Source of the DNA: Gambelia wislizenii
Lineage: Eukaryota > Chordata > Lepidosauria > Squamata > Crotaphytidae
Direction: 5' to 3'
Assembly (NCBI GenBank): GCA_030847615.1
Contig: JAUMIR010000002.1
Location: 193,733,809-193,797,808 of the forward strand
Length of the DNA stretch: 64,000 nt
In this document: positions 34,105 to 45,201 of the stretch, piece after piece
Layout of the letters: each line of letters opens with the position of its first letter
Numbering within the stretch: the stretch's first letter is position 1
Translations under genes and position numbers: made by a program
The notes under the pieces: model-generated
Told to the model about the DNA's origin: nothing
Databases searched by the model: none
What the model saw: only the letters and a program-made list of their open reading frames with translations

Positions 34105-37030
34105 TAGGATGAACGCTACATACATGCACAGTCAAAAAAAGAGGCAATGGGTTGGATCTAGCTTGTTTTCCACTGGCAGGCGTATCCCCTGAAAGAAGAT
34201 CTTTCCAGAACTCACCAGCTAGTAGAAATGGAGGAGGGTGACCACTGTCATTCCCCTCTGACTTTGGAATTCCTCAGTGTTCCTGAGAATCCTCCAACCA
34301 TCTGGTGAAGATTTTGGGAGGGGAAATAAAGGACTTCAGAGGGAGTAGGGAATGAATGAAAATTGTCACCCCCATTCATCCAGCAAGATTTCTTTATTTG
34401 GATCAGAAGCTCACCGCAAATGGAAATACAACTTTCTGTCTGCAGGAGGTAGATTCTGGATCCAACCAAGTGTCATATGAACAGAATACTGAAGCCCTAA
34501 GCAAACATGTATAGTGTGAAGGAAGAGAGGAAACAACTGTTCCTCTAATCCAGGTCTGGACATTCAAAGCAGCAGGTTTAAATTATAGGGAGGAAGATTT
34601 AAATTCAATATTAGGAAGAATGTTTTCACTGCAATTCAGTTCAGCACTAGGCTTACCTTTGCCCACTGACTTCAGTGCTGGTCTGAGGCCTCTAACTAGA
34701 AGAGCAGTTCTTTGGCAGAAGAAGCTGTTTAAGGACGTTGAGATTCAGAGTTGTAATTACACTCAGTAGTTAAAATGGGAATGTTTAGACACATGTCTCC
34801 TGTTCACTGTGGGCATAGACCAGATGCAAAGAAGGGTGTGTGAATGTAAGGCCCTGGCAGACAGTAACTGCAGACACACAACTAAAATGAGATACTACAT
34901 TCTGGACATTATTAGTATTATCGCTGTAGAATATTGAAATAGCATTTGTAGGGTACAAAGGAAGGACACATCAGTATTCTGTCTTATCTCATCCATCCAT
35001 CCATCCATCCACAGCCATGAGGTGAATTGCAGAAGAGTAGTCACCGTTTTAGCCTGCCACGGCAATGCAGATGCCCCAAATACTGTGGCACCTTAGAGAC
35101 TCATGATGAATTACTCTGTGAAAGAAAGATGAATTGCTCAGAGAAAGAGAGGCAAGTGATACAATCAATTATACAAGCAGTTATCCCGTCATTAAGACCT
35201 CATCAACCTTGGATAAGAAGTAGGTTAAGCTGAGAGAAAAAACACACAGAGAGAGATACTAGCCCATACATAGTTACTCAGTATGGGCTAGTACTTTGGG
35301 TCACAGCTTGGAAAGGTACTTTTGGAACTACAACTCCCAGAATTCCCAGCCAGCATTGTTAATGAAATCAGAGCTGTAGTCCAGAGCTCTGCTTCAGCCA
35401 TTTTCTTTAAGTCTTGTTATTCCCCTCCTCAATCCATTGGGAGAGATGGGTAAGAAATAAATATTAGTATTAGTATTATTAGATGGAAGGCACCGGGAAT
35501 TAACATGCAAGGTCACTTTGTCATTTTCATGAGCAGTACATGGGATTTAGTGAGCTCACTGGGAAGCTGTGATTGTACAAGAAAATCTGAGTTTCATGGC
35601 AGGGCAGAGTTTTGAACTGGGATTTGTTTGGTCAAGCTCAAGAGCACACTGCCTACTGTACGAATCTGACTTCCTTAGAGTATAATCTTGAACAACATAC
35701 ATATGTTGTATCTAGTAAGTCCTCAGGCAAGGCCTCTCAATCTGTAAGCAATGGGATACAGGCTGGGAGATGTCTCACACTGCCTCTGATTTCAGCTGGG
35801 GCCAAATGAAAATGGCAGTACTGTTTGGACAGTGGTGAGTATGTTGCACAGCACAGGGGAATTATATTTTTGAACTTCAAGTCCCAGAATCCACCAACCA
35901 GCCTGGTGCTGGTCCATACTGGGGGCCCTAGCAAATGCCCAATGTTGTCACACTCTGAAGCTGACTCTAGAAAGAAAGCAGTACCTATTCTTCTTTCTTG
36001 GAAGGCACCAGACACAATTTACGGCAATGGAGGGATCACCAATATGATCCAAAATAAACAGTGAGTACACCTTGCTGCTCTCGTACAAACCCATCTGATT
36101 CATGGTTTCCTTTAACATTTAGAAAGCAACTTTCTTATCTTTCTTTTTTATTAAGCAAGCCAGAGTCATTGGACTCAAAGCCAGACCTAGGAGGTCTGCT
36201 CCCCCCCACTCACCCCCCCACCTACCCCCCCCCCACATGTGCCTGCTATTCATTGCTGGTGCTGGAACTGGAGACTTAAGTGGGAAGTGTGAGCTCAAAC
36301 CAGGATGTGGCCTGCATTCAAATCCCCTGCTCAGCCACGAAGTTCATTGGGTGGTCTTCTCAAACAAGCCCACCTTCAAACAAACCCACATTGAGTCCCA
36401 CGGAAGAAGAGCAGGGAATGGATTTAACAGAGTAATTGAATTTTTAAAACACCCAGTAAATAAACACTGCTTCTAGCTAAGTAACCACAGAGAACCATCC
36501 AACTGAACACCCCCTCCCTTGGGGGAAACTAGAAGCCTCTGTTTTGCATTATTTTCTGCTCTCACTACAACTTAATCCCTGACACAACAGGTCCAGCTCA
36601 TACTTGGGAATTGGAACGAAGGGCTCTGTGATGGAATAGGACAAATCTAATTCATATAGAAAAGAAATCAGCACAAAGTTCTGTTACTGAACTTTGGAAA
36701 TGCTCACCAGTAGGGATAACACCTCAGAGTGAATCCTTTTAACTATCATGGCAAATTTTTGTAGGAGTAATGAGTCTAAAAATAAAATTGTATTAAAAAT
36801 TCCAGGATCTAGTCCTTTTAAAAAGACAACAAAAATTATTTCCTTTAAAAAAGAGAGTTAAAAATCAATCATTTACTTTCAACTTCATGCAGAGTGCACT
36901 TGAGAATGCTGACTTAAGCTCAATTAACATTTTAAAAGTGTATTCAGAGTTCTGGGATCACCCAGTTAAATTAGACTCATTACAAAACAAAGGAATCAGT
37001 TTAAAATGCAAATCAAAGTTTACTGAAGGT
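34105..37030. other. No gene seen; minor repeats
   Basis: Contains (CATC)n at 34988-35011, a poly-C run at about 36200-36235, a family-G scrap at 35325-35395 (ACTACAACTCCCAGAATTCC) and a tRNA-type SINE scrap at 36285-36355 (CATTCAAATCCCCTGCTCAG, then TTCATTGGGTGGTC). I recognise no exon. Confidence 0.45.
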
Positions 37031-37190
37031 ATATTTATTTAGGTATTTAGGTATTTATACCCCACTCTTCAGCCATGAAGGCTCTCAGAGCAGCTTACAA
37101 ATTGTTAAGCAATAGCAGCTACACATCTACTCCGCTTTTATAGTGCATTAGGCACTCTCCAAGTGGTTTCCAATGTGCGTTAGCTATGAA
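37031..37190 (-). mobile_element. 3' end of an L2-tailed SINE
   Basis: Plus-strand TATACCCCACTCTTCAGCCA, AGAGCAGCTTACAAATTGTT and GTTTCCAATGTGCGTTAGCT match the reverse of the tail of the SINE at 41913-42184. It is headless. Confidence 0.82.
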
Positions 37191-37841
37191 ATGCAGTGGA
37201 TGGTCTGGTATGGCTTCTCTCCAGTACAGATTCTTCTCTGTATGTGTGTCTTGTAGGAAACTAATTCAAGCAAAAGCTTTCCACAGCACCAATCTCAATC
37301 TACATACTAATCTACAATCTACATACTAATACAAACTTTAAAAAGAGGTTCCTAACTAATGGTATTTAGGGTAAGAAAAAAAACCTCACTCAGCCTACAG
37401 AGGTAAGAGGCTGGGTTGCGATGCATCATGGCATGGTTTCAGGAAGGCTTAAGATGAAGATGGCTAAAGATGGCTCCAGCCTCATGGAGACTCAAACTTA
37501 AAAGAAGAACTTACACACAGCAATAAAATTTAAATTAGGTCATGTGTGGAATGACCCAGCACTCCAGTTGGCTGGAAGTGCCCAGTGAAATAAGAGAAAG
37601 GGAACTTGGGAGAACAAAAGGCATGCAGGGAAAAACCCTAGACTTATCTAAGGATGTGAATGAGGTACACAAGATTGCTTTTACATTACAATGATTATTT
37701 CCCCACATACTACAATTTTCCCCACTAGTGAGAAATGTTGACCATATTGTGCCTTCTGAATTCTTTCTTCTGTCTTTCCTTTCTTAACTCTCTTTTTTCA
37801 GAGATTATGCTTTTATAGTATACAAAGAAAAGAGAAAACAG

Positions 37842-37963
37842 GGACCCATCTATACAAGCCTCCCAAAACTGGAGTGCTCTGTGGTAATGGCATTTTGTAG
37901 CAGCTGCGACCTATCTTAATGGTGTTTTGGTCCCCAAAAGCTTTGCACGCCTGCCAGTCAAGA
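37842..37963 (-). mobile_element. Family-E MITE, left part (split by L2)
   Basis: Starts CCCATCTATACAAGCC and continues GGTAATGGCATTTTGTAGC, CTTAATGGTGTTTTGGTCCC and AAAAGCTTTGCACGC, the same words as 63060-63165. It is cut at about 37963, where the L2 tail begins, and resumes at about 39697. Confidence 0.82.
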
Positions 37964-39696
37964 TAATAATAATAATAATAAAATTTATTTATACCCCGCC
38001 CCTCTGCTAAAAACAATCGGGGCGGCTTCCAACAATTAAAACATTATAATAATGACTAAAAACACCACCCACCCCCACCCTCCCACATAAAAAGACATTA
38101 AACACAATAAGATTAAAACCTTCTAGCTAAAAAACACATTAAAACAAATATATACATAATTTTTAAAAAGCCAGGAGACTGAGTTCCTGAGGCCGGGATC
38201 TAATCAGGAAAGGCCTGCCGAAAGAGATCCGTCTTTAGTGCTTTTTTAAAGCTACTCAAGCTCGTCAGCTGACGGATCTCATTCGGCAGGCCATTCCACA
38301 ATTTGGGGGCGATTACTGAAAAGGCCCTCTGGGAGGTTGCAGACAGCCTAGATTTTTGTGGCTGAAGCAGATTCCTCCCAGAGGACCGGAGTATGCGGGG
38401 AGGATTGTATGGGAGGAGGCGGTTCCGGAGATAAGTTGTACCCAAGCCATTTAGGGCTTTAAAGGTAATAACCAACACCTTATACTGGGCCCGGAAACTG
38501 ATAGGCAGCCAGTGGAGAGATTTTAGTATTGGAGTTATATGATCTCTCCGAGATGTTCCTGAGACCACTCTGGCTGCCATATTTTGTACCAACTGAAGTT
38601 TCCGGACCAAGCACGAGGGTAGCCCCATGTAGAGCGCATTGCAGAAATCTAGACGAGAGGTTACCAGCGCGTGCACCACAGTCTCAAGGTCCCTTACTTC
38701 CAGGAAAGGGCACAGCTGGCGTATCAACCGAAGCTGATAACAAGCGCTCCTGACCGTCGCATTCACTTGACTCGTCATCTGAAGCGATGAATCAAGGAGC
38801 ACCCCCAGACTGCGAACACAGTCCTTAACGGAGAGCGTGACCCCATCCAGGACTGGAGGTTGCAACTCAACTCCTGGTTTCGGGGCCGCTACCTTGAGCA
38901 CCTCCGTTTTGTCTGCATTTAATCTCAATCTGTTTTTCCTCATCCAGCCCATTACAGCTTTAAGACAGTCATTAAGAGGAGAGATGCCATTGGGATTCGA
39001 GGCCGATGATCGGGACAAGGAGAAATAGATCTGGGTGTCATCAGCGTACTGATAACACCCAGCCCCATAACCCCGAATAATCTCACCCAGCGGCTTCATA
39101 TAGATGTTCAACAGCATTGGGGACAGGATGGCGCCCTGGGGAACACCACAAGTAAGCTCCTTTCTGCTGGAGCAGCTGTCCCCAAGCCACACCCTCTGGG
39201 ACCTGCCCGAGAGGAAGGACCGGAACCACTGGAGCGCAGTGCCTCCGATTCCTAACCCTCTCAGGCGATCCAGGAGAATGCCATGATCTATCGTATTGAA
39301 AGCCGCTGAGAGGTCCAGAAGCACCAACAGGGACACATTACCCCTGTCGATGCTTAGATGCAGATCATCGGTCAAGGCAACCATGGCAGTCTCAACTCCA
39401 AATCCCGTCCTGAAGCCAGTTTGAAATGGGTCTAGATAATCAGTTTTATCCAAGACCACTTGGAGTTGAAGAGCAACTGCCCTCTCGATCACTTTGCTCA
39501 AGAATGGTAACATAGAAACCGGCCTATAGTTATTCATGTCCAGGGGGTCTAGGGAAGGTTTTTTCAGGAGCGGCCTAACCGCCGCTTCCTTTAAACAAGA
39601 TGGAACACACCCTTCCCTGAGGGATGCATTGATGATGTCCTTAAGGAACACCATCAAGGCAGTCCCCCCCTGCAAGTGAATTACTTGCGTTTTCAC
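37964..39696 (-). mobile_element. L2-clade LINE, 5'-truncated, young-looking
   Basis: A single minus-strand insertion, from a (ATT)n simple tail at 37964-37980, through the 3' end AAGCCGCCCCGATTG (read on the minus strand), to coding sequence that runs to about 39696. It lies inside a family-E MITE whose two halves flank it (37842-37963 and 39697-40147). The endonuclease region that should precede the reverse transcriptase is absent, so it is a 5'-truncated copy. A short fragment of the same family tail lies at 46370-46577. Confidence 0.9.
38200..39696 (-). CDS. Reverse transcriptase frame of a truncated L2 LINE (498 codons, open)
   Basis: An uninterrupted frame encoding the RT and C-terminal part of L2 ORF2. 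Visible RT blocks are NNYRPVSMLPFLSKVIE (about residue 55), the palm motif LLDLSAAFNTIDH (Asp128), GVPQGAILSPMLLNIYM (184-200) and the catalytic YADD (217-220). Downstream are LDFCNALYMGLP, LHWLPISFRAQYKVLVITFK and LWNGLPNEIRQLTSLSSFKKAL, the usual L2 tail. The second acidic residue of motif A is Asn134, where relatives often have Asp. The apparent start Met is internal to the original protein; the endonuclease half is missing, so it cannot retrotranspose unaided. It is antisense to CYGB. The open frame suggests recent insertion and not host function. Confidence 0.9.
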   Translation of the reverse strand: MKTQVIHLQGGTALMVFLKDIINASLREGCVPSCLKEAAVRPLLKKPSLDPLDMNNYRPVSMLPFLSKVIERAVALQLQVVLDKTDYLDPFQTGFRTGFGVETAMVALTDDLHLSIDRGNVSLLVLLDLSAAFNTIDHGILLDRLRGLGIGGTALQWFRSFLSGRSQRVWLGDSCSSRKELTCGVPQGAILSPMLLNIYMKPLGEIIRGYGAGCYQYADDTQIYFSLSRSSASNPNGISPLNDCLKAVMGWMRKNRLRLNADKTEVLKVAAPKPGVELQPPVLDGVTLSVKDCVRSLGVLLDSSLQMTSQVNATVRSACYQLRLIRQLCPFLEVRDLETVVHALVTSRLDFCNALYMGLPSCLVRKLQLVQNMAARVVSGTSRRDHITPILKSLHWLPISFRAQYKVLVITFKALNGLGTTYLRNRLLPYNPPRILRSSGRNLLQPQKSRLSATSQRAFSVIAPKLWNGLPNEIRQLTSLSSFKKALKTDLFRQAFPD

Positions 39697-40147
39697 CTAC
39701 TGTAATCTGCCGCTGCCAAACTTTTTTTAACACTATTTCAACTGTGCACTGGAGTGATATTTTGCCTTTCAGAAAAAAAGGGGGGGCAACACCCTGTTTT
39801 CTCACCTTAGCGCTTGCTTGCTAAGGTGAAAAATCAATATGGCAATGCCAGGCACTTGCCCTGTTAGCAAGCCCTGCCCCTGCACTCGCCTGGCCAATCA
39901 GCTTTGTGTTTCCTCTCCTATGGGAAAGTGATTCAAAGCTAATCCCTTGTCCCAACAAGCAGGAATGCAGATTCCCCTCGCTATTTTTTTAAAAACTCTA
40001 GGTAAAGCTGTGATGGCTTTTCCTTTGGAGCTTTTTTTTGGGGGGGGGTGGTGTCCAAATACAGTGAAACGACTCGGGATTCCATTAAGACAGGCAGGAT
40101 TCTCCTCACATTCCATGAGGAGTATTTTTACCGTTCTGACAACCCCC
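39697..40147 (-). mobile_element. Family-E MITE, right part (split by L2)
   Basis: Carries TTTTCACCTACTGTAATCTG, TCACCTTAGCGCTTGCTTGC, GGCCAATCAGCTTTGTGTTT, AACAAGCAGGAATGCAG, GGGATTCCATTAAGACAGGC and finally TGAGGAGTATTTTTACCGTTC, in the same order as 63180-63655 and 48980-49376. Confidence 0.85.
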
Positions 40148-40880
40148 AGGTAACATCTTAAAAATTGTTACAAAATCAACAGAGAGTGGCTCTCCCCCTT
40201 CAAGGGCAGAGTATCATCAAAAGACCCTGAAGAGGGATTTCTGATCCTTTCTATAGCCATGGGACTGGATGCTGTCCCATCACTATAGGGCCGCAGCCTT
40301 AAATTGCAATCCTCAAGGTGGGTGGGAGAGAGTGTGTGTGAAAAGGAGGACTGCACACCACTTTCAAAGCTCTGACAGCTCACAACCAATGCATGAGGCA
40401 GGATGTGAGCACAAGGCTTTTATGTGCCATCTTTCCTGAAATATTTTTTTAAAAGATTGAATCCAGTATGAAGAGAAATTAATTAACTACTCACAGCCCT
40501 AGGCTGCCAGATCATAGGGGCTCCCAGAAAAAGGGATTTAGATCCATTGAATCCAGGGTTCTGGCGCTAAAATGGCCCCTTTTCGAGCTTTTAACCAGAT
40601 TCTATAACTTCAGGATAGACGAGGTCTCCCATTAGTGGATCTCCTTTGGCTGGGAGGAATCTGTGCCTAATATTAACCCCAGCCTGGAAGTACATCTCAG
40701 GACAGGGGTGAAACTATGGGGGGAGTGTAAAAATGATGGCATTGACCCCCCAGTAAAAATTCCATCTCCCTGTGAAAAGTTCCTTTTGTCCCCAGATTTC
40801 TAGCACTGCAGGAACGTAAAACTTCAGTTGAGCATTTAGAAATAAAATGTAAGCATCGAAAGAAAAGGAGCAGGAAAAGT
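40148..40880. other. No gene seen
   Basis: Nothing recognised on either strand. Confidence 0.4.
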
Positions 40881-40980
40881 GACCTTATCACAGTACTCAG
40901 TTATAGCACTGTTATTCCACTTTAACTGCTCTGGCTGCCTCCTGTTGAATCCTGGGATTTGCAGTTTAGTGAGGGGCATT
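40881..40980. mobile_element. TIR MITE (family F), left half
   Basis: AGTTATAGCACTGTTATTCC, CTTTAACTGCTCTGGCTGCC and AATCCTGGGATTTGCAGTTT match the left half of 52759-52985. The mirrored half is missing. Confidence 0.7.
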
Positions 40981-41245
40981 GTGCAAGATTCATATGAGTA
41001 AAGGCAGGAGGTAGGGGAGTTGGTGCCACAGCAGGCGGGGGTGGGGGGACACTCTGATTGATGTAGGTAGGAAACTCAGAAGGAAAGAAAGAAATCACCA
41101 AAGTCGTGTATATTCAGTGACATTATTACTTCACAAAAAAGAAAAGGGAACTTTATTTCACTGTCCATTTTGCAGAAGACTTATTTCCTTTCATATTCTT
41201 GACATGAAAGCAACTGATCTGGAAGTGAAGGAGTTAGCAGAAACC

Positions 41246-41440
41246 TGAAAGACACCACTTTAACTGCCATGGCTCAATGCTATGCAATTCTGGGATTTGT
41301 AGTTTTGTGAGATATTTAGCCTTCTCTGTCAGAGCACTCTGGTGCCACAACAAACTGCAAATCCCAGGATTCCATAGGTTGGAGCCATAATAGTTAAAAC
41401 TGTTTCAAACTGCATTATTTCTGCAGTGTGTCAGCAGCCT
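41246..41440. mobile_element. TIR MITE (family F), left end trimmed
   Basis: ACACCACTTTAACTGCCATGG and the mirrored GGAGCCATAATAGTTAAAAC, with TGGGATTTGTAGTTTTGTGA and CAAACTGCAAATCCCAGG in the centre. The right end is TTCTGCAGTGTGTCAGCAGCC. The next element follows directly. Confidence 0.82.
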
Positions 41441-41441
41441 A

Positions 41442-41912
41442 AGGGGTCATCTACACCAGGCAGCGTATCCTGGCTGCAGACATGGCCTGCTCCCCTTGTT
41501 ACATGCAGAAAACGGGCCAGAGTCTAAACAGGATGCCAGCCCATCGCTGAAGCTACTGCCACCATTTTCTCACTATTGCAGAAGCTAGGCATGGGTCCCG
41601 CAATATGAGATTGCAGGCCCCCTGCATGTGACAGCCTCAGTCACATGCTGCTAGACCCCTGCAAGGCTTCTGGGAGAGCCAGGGAGCTGGCGGCGGCAGC
41701 GAGGAGCAGCATTTTGCAACACCAGATCAAACCAAGTATTTTCTTAAAACGTGCTAAAGGGCCTTATCCTGACTTACTGTCATTCCAGCCCCATATCTGC
41801 CCAGGGGTTGTTTGGACGGCTGGGGAATGGTCAGGGTAAATGCCCTGTGTTGTTTGGACTGCAGGGCTCTGGAATGAGGGCAAGCTGCGGTATTTGGCTG
41901 GTGTAGACATTT
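41442..41912. mobile_element. MITE (family H)
   Basis: Starts AAGGGGTCATCTACACCAGG and shares with 45202-45724 the order GTATCCTGGCTGCAGACATG, CAGTCACATGCTG, CCATATCTGCCCAGGG and GACTGCAGGGCTCTG. It ends TGGCTGGTGTAGACA, the inverse of its left end. A tRNA-type SINE abuts on the right. Confidence 0.8.
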
Positions 41913-42184
41913 GCCCTGGTGGCACAGTGGTTAAATGCCAGTACTGCAAGCCACCACATTGCAAGTTCGATTCCAGAGGGCTCCAAGGTTCACTCAGCCT
42001 TCCATCCTTTTGTAGGTCGGTAAATTGAGTACCCAGCTTGTGGGGGCAATTAGCTAACACACATTGGAAACTGCTTAACGCAGTGTAGATGTGTAAATAG
42101 CTGTTGCTTAAACCAATTTGTAAGCCGCTCTGATAGCCTTGTGGCTGAAAAGCGGGGTATAAATAAATAAATAAATAAATAAAA
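41913..42184 (+). mobile_element. tRNA-derived SINE with L2-like tail, complete
   Basis: The head GCCCTGGTGGCACAGTGGTT (A-box region) is followed by GCAAGTTCGATTCC (B-box). The body is AAGGTTCACTCAGCCTTCCA and GTACCCAGCTTGTGGGGGC, then GTAAGCCGCTCTGATAGCC and a (TAAA)n tail. The tail resembles L2-type 3' ends, implying mobilisation by L2. Two headless copies are in the window. Confidence 0.9.
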
Positions 42185-42274
42185 GCCCTCAGTGATGCTT
42201 TTGACTTGGAAATCCAATGAACATCAATTGTTCTGTGGGACTGTTATTCCAAGTGCTGGTTTAGAATCCCAAAA

Positions 42275-42856
42275 TACAGTAGCACCCGGCAATCTGTTGA
42301 TTCGCCAGCCGCTGATTCAATTATCTGCGGATGGCGACAATGGGGTGGTGGTGGTGGAAGATGGACGGGGAGGGAGGGGATGTCAGGAGGTGGAGGCCAC
42401 CTGATGGCGGTTGTGGGGCATGTGGAGGCAGCGGTGGAAGAGGTCTGGGAGGCTGCAGCAACCTGGCAGTGGCAGGTGTGCGGGGCAGTGGAGGAGGGAG
42501 GCTCCGGCGGCCTGATGGTGGTAGTGGGCATGTGGGGTGGTGGAGGAGAAAGGTCCCTGTGGCCTGATAGCAGTGGCGCGTGCACGGACGGGTTGCTGGA
42601 GGAGGAAGGTCCCAGTGGCCTGATGGCAGGCGCGCACGGTGGTGGATGATGGAGGCTCCGTCAGTGTGATGGCAGTGGTGGGTGCGCGGGGCGGTGGTGG
42701 AGGAGGCCTGGGAGGCCACAGCCTAGGCGGGCTGGGTTGTGGTGGCAGCCTGGACCACGAGCTTCCCTCCCTCCCCCCTCCTCCTCCAGGGCATTCACTG
42801 TTATCCGCGGGTGGGGCCTGGAACCAATCCCCCACAGATGCGGGGGTGCTACTGTA
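42275..42856. mobile_element. Pogo/Tigger-type MITE carrying a second GC-rich minisatellite
   Basis: The left end TACAGTAGCACCCGGCAATC and the right end AGATGCGGGGGTGCTACTGTA are inverted repeats with TA at both borders. The filling (about 42330-42780) is a degenerate GGTGG/GGAGG-rich tandem array. Long frames across it are compositional and not genes. Confidence 0.88.
42330..42780. repeat. Degenerate G-rich minisatellite (GGTGG/GGAGG words)
   Basis: Recurring words such as GGCGGTTGTGGGGCATGTGG, GTGGCAGGTGTGCGGGGC, GGTAGTGGGCATGTGGGG and GTGGTGGGTGCGCGGGGC recur at roughly 60 bp spacing, with CCTGATGG spacers. One strand is strongly G-rich with many G-runs. Confidence 0.85.
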
Positions 42857-42933
42857 CATTCAAAAAACATTCTGAGAGATGGAGGACTGTTGTTGTGTGG
42901 GGTGCCAGATTCTGGACTATTCATTCAATGTAT

Positions 42934-43499
42934 GGACTTTATCAGACGAGTCAAATACGGCGTCATAACAACGCCACATAACCGCGAAAAGGTGCACAGA
43001 TCAAATGACATTGCCCTTTCGTGGTTATATTCTGTCCCAAACCTGTACTTTTTATTGACAGCTTAAGCTGTCAATAGATCCCCTGTGGCACTTTTGTGCT
43101 GTCATTGCCGGCGTGTGGAACATTGTGTTTTTTTTTCATACTTGCCTGACAATGGCTGGACCGGCCAGAACACTTCCGGGTGAGATCGCAACATCAGGTA
43201 TGTGACAAACCTTTTTAACTTTCCCTGGTTTACTTGTAAGTTTTAAAGTGTGTTTAGGTTCTTGGTGTAACTTTTTGATGTTTATTTTTTGTTTTATTTT
43301 TGAATTTCCCACACAATGAAATTTTGTGGGATTTCAAAGGAGGAAGTGAACATGGCTTTGTTCACTTCCTCCTTCAGTGCCTGGGAAGCCTTTGCCAGGA
43401 GTGGAAGGTAAGTGTGGCAGGGGACGTTCTTTTGCTGGCATAAGAATGGATTTTTTATGCCAGCAAAAAACATCTCTAGGGGGTTGTCTGATAAAGTCC
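42934..43499. mobile_element. TIR MITE (family K)
   Basis: The ends GGACTTTATCAGACGAG and TTGTCTGATAAAGTCC are inverted, flanked on both sides by TAT (possible 3 bp duplication). The interior has small palindromes: TTGACAGCTTAAGCTGTCAA and GAAGTGAACATGGCTTTGTTCACTTC-like arms. A second, interrupted copy lies at 46150-46739. Confidence 0.88.
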
Positions 43500-45201
43500 T
43501 ATGTCTACATTATAGGTTTAAACCTGCTTAACTCCTGCAAGTCCCAACTGAGGAATCCTGATAACTTGTAGCTGTTGTTGATGGTCTCCAACATCTATAG
43601 CAAAGAATCGTCCAAGGTTATGCTGGAGGCCAGAATCAAGCCATTTGGAAAGGGCAAATATCTATCCCACACTTCCCCAACTTGGTGTCATCCAAATGTC
43701 TGTCAGCCAGCATGACAATTGCCAGCATGACCAGTACAGCCATTGGTCATGGTGTCTTGAGATGATGGGGATTGTAGTCCAACATACGTGGAGGGCACCA
43801 TTTTGGGGAAAGCTAACCTATCCCAACTCAGTGTCTTTGCAGGCATGATATTTTGCGAAAAATACTGTATTAAAAATGCTAGAAAAGAAATGAGGAGAAA
43901 AATGAGAAAACTGTGAAGAGTGAAGTCAGTTTCAGCATGATTTTTTTTGGAAGCAGGAAAGCAGGGTTTTGAGCGTGAGGATCAGTTCGTTTCCATGCTA
44001 GACTACAGACATTTCTATAATGCCTCTTATACTGTTGGTACCATTCACATCCATGAGAACTAGTTAGATAGTGAGAATGGTGGGCTTACAGTCAAAGCCA
44101 CAAAGTTAAAAGTTAGATTTATGAATCAATGGATGTTTGGGTGTCTGGCAATAGCTTCAGGAATAATGAAGACAGAGTGAATCTGAGGGCCATTATGCTG
44201 TCTAGTGGGATGCATTGCCTGTGGTTGTGAAATGACTACACAGGACAAGATTCTGTAAAACTGGTAATTACTTCAGAGCACAGCAGTGGCCTCTGCTCTT
44301 TTGAGAGGAGCATCTCTGAAAGCCTTAGATAAATCAAAGCCCGGGTTGCTGAAATCAAGATAACAATGTTGCTGAAAGGATGAGTGGCTGACTGCAGAAG
44401 GTCAACAGCAATGATTTAACACTCAAACAGAAAAAGTCCTTCTGTTGCTAGGTTGTCCATATATTTTTGTGCCAGCTTTTTTGGTGAAATGGCACAAATG
44501 AAAGATAGCACAGAGAGAAGAAAGATGGGATCCGGGTGGGTTAGATCGAATCCATTCACTTTGGCTTGTCATATATTTTGAGGGTTTAGAGGGGCTCTGG
44601 AAGCTCCACATCAATTGCCAGGCTTCAGTTCACCTTTCTCACAAGTTACACAGCAAGAGGGCGATTAAGCTGTTTATGCTTCCATAAAGAAAGAAATTTT
44701 CTCCTTCTTGAATGGCTACTTAGAGAAACAGGCATTTGTACCTGGCCCTCACAAATGGCTTTGACTTGGAAGCTATGATAATAGCAAGAAACACAGGCAC
44801 TGCCAGCAGGAGTATAGCAGAAGAGATACTGGAAGTTTTAAGTGACAGCAGCTCCCATAAAGCAATGGACCTGCTTCCTTATAATCTCTCTCAAACTAGG
44901 TCCTCCAGAATAGTTTATTGGCCAAAGACTGAACCTACGGCTCTGAACTCTACATCTGGGATGATGTTGTTGCTTTTGTTCTTGGAAGGAACAGGATCAA
45001 AAGAAGAAGCATTAGTAGTATTAGCAATAGTCATAGAAAGAGTAGTAGGAAGTAGTAATTACAGCCTCCTCTTGCCTGCTCCACTGAAACTCAGCTGTCA
45101 TTCATCCTGCAATGTCACTTTGATGCTTCCAGTGTAGGTTTGTTAACTTCACATAATTAAGAATGCTTAACTGAAACCCTATATGTGTCTACTCAAAACT
45201 A
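43500..45201. other. No gene seen; one family-G repeat scrap
   Basis: A short DNA-element remnant at 43675-43815 (CCCCAACTTGGTGTCATCCA ... GGGATTGTAGTCCAACATAC ... GGAGGGCACCATTTTGGGG) is seen. Otherwise nothing was recognised. Confidence 0.45.

Noticed and set aside
35512..35690. Possible minus-strand tRNA-type SINE
   Set aside because: Only a loose GTTCAAAACTC-type B-box resemblance; no body or tail words were found.
42243..42925. Overlapping Gly- or Pro-rich open frames on both strands, up to 158 codons
   Set aside because: They lie on the G-rich minisatellite of the 42275-42856 element; low-complexity translation with no domain.
44736..45137. 133-codon plus-strand frame
   Set aside because: No recognisable domain, no splice or regulatory context, and no conserved composition. 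Open by chance in the intron.
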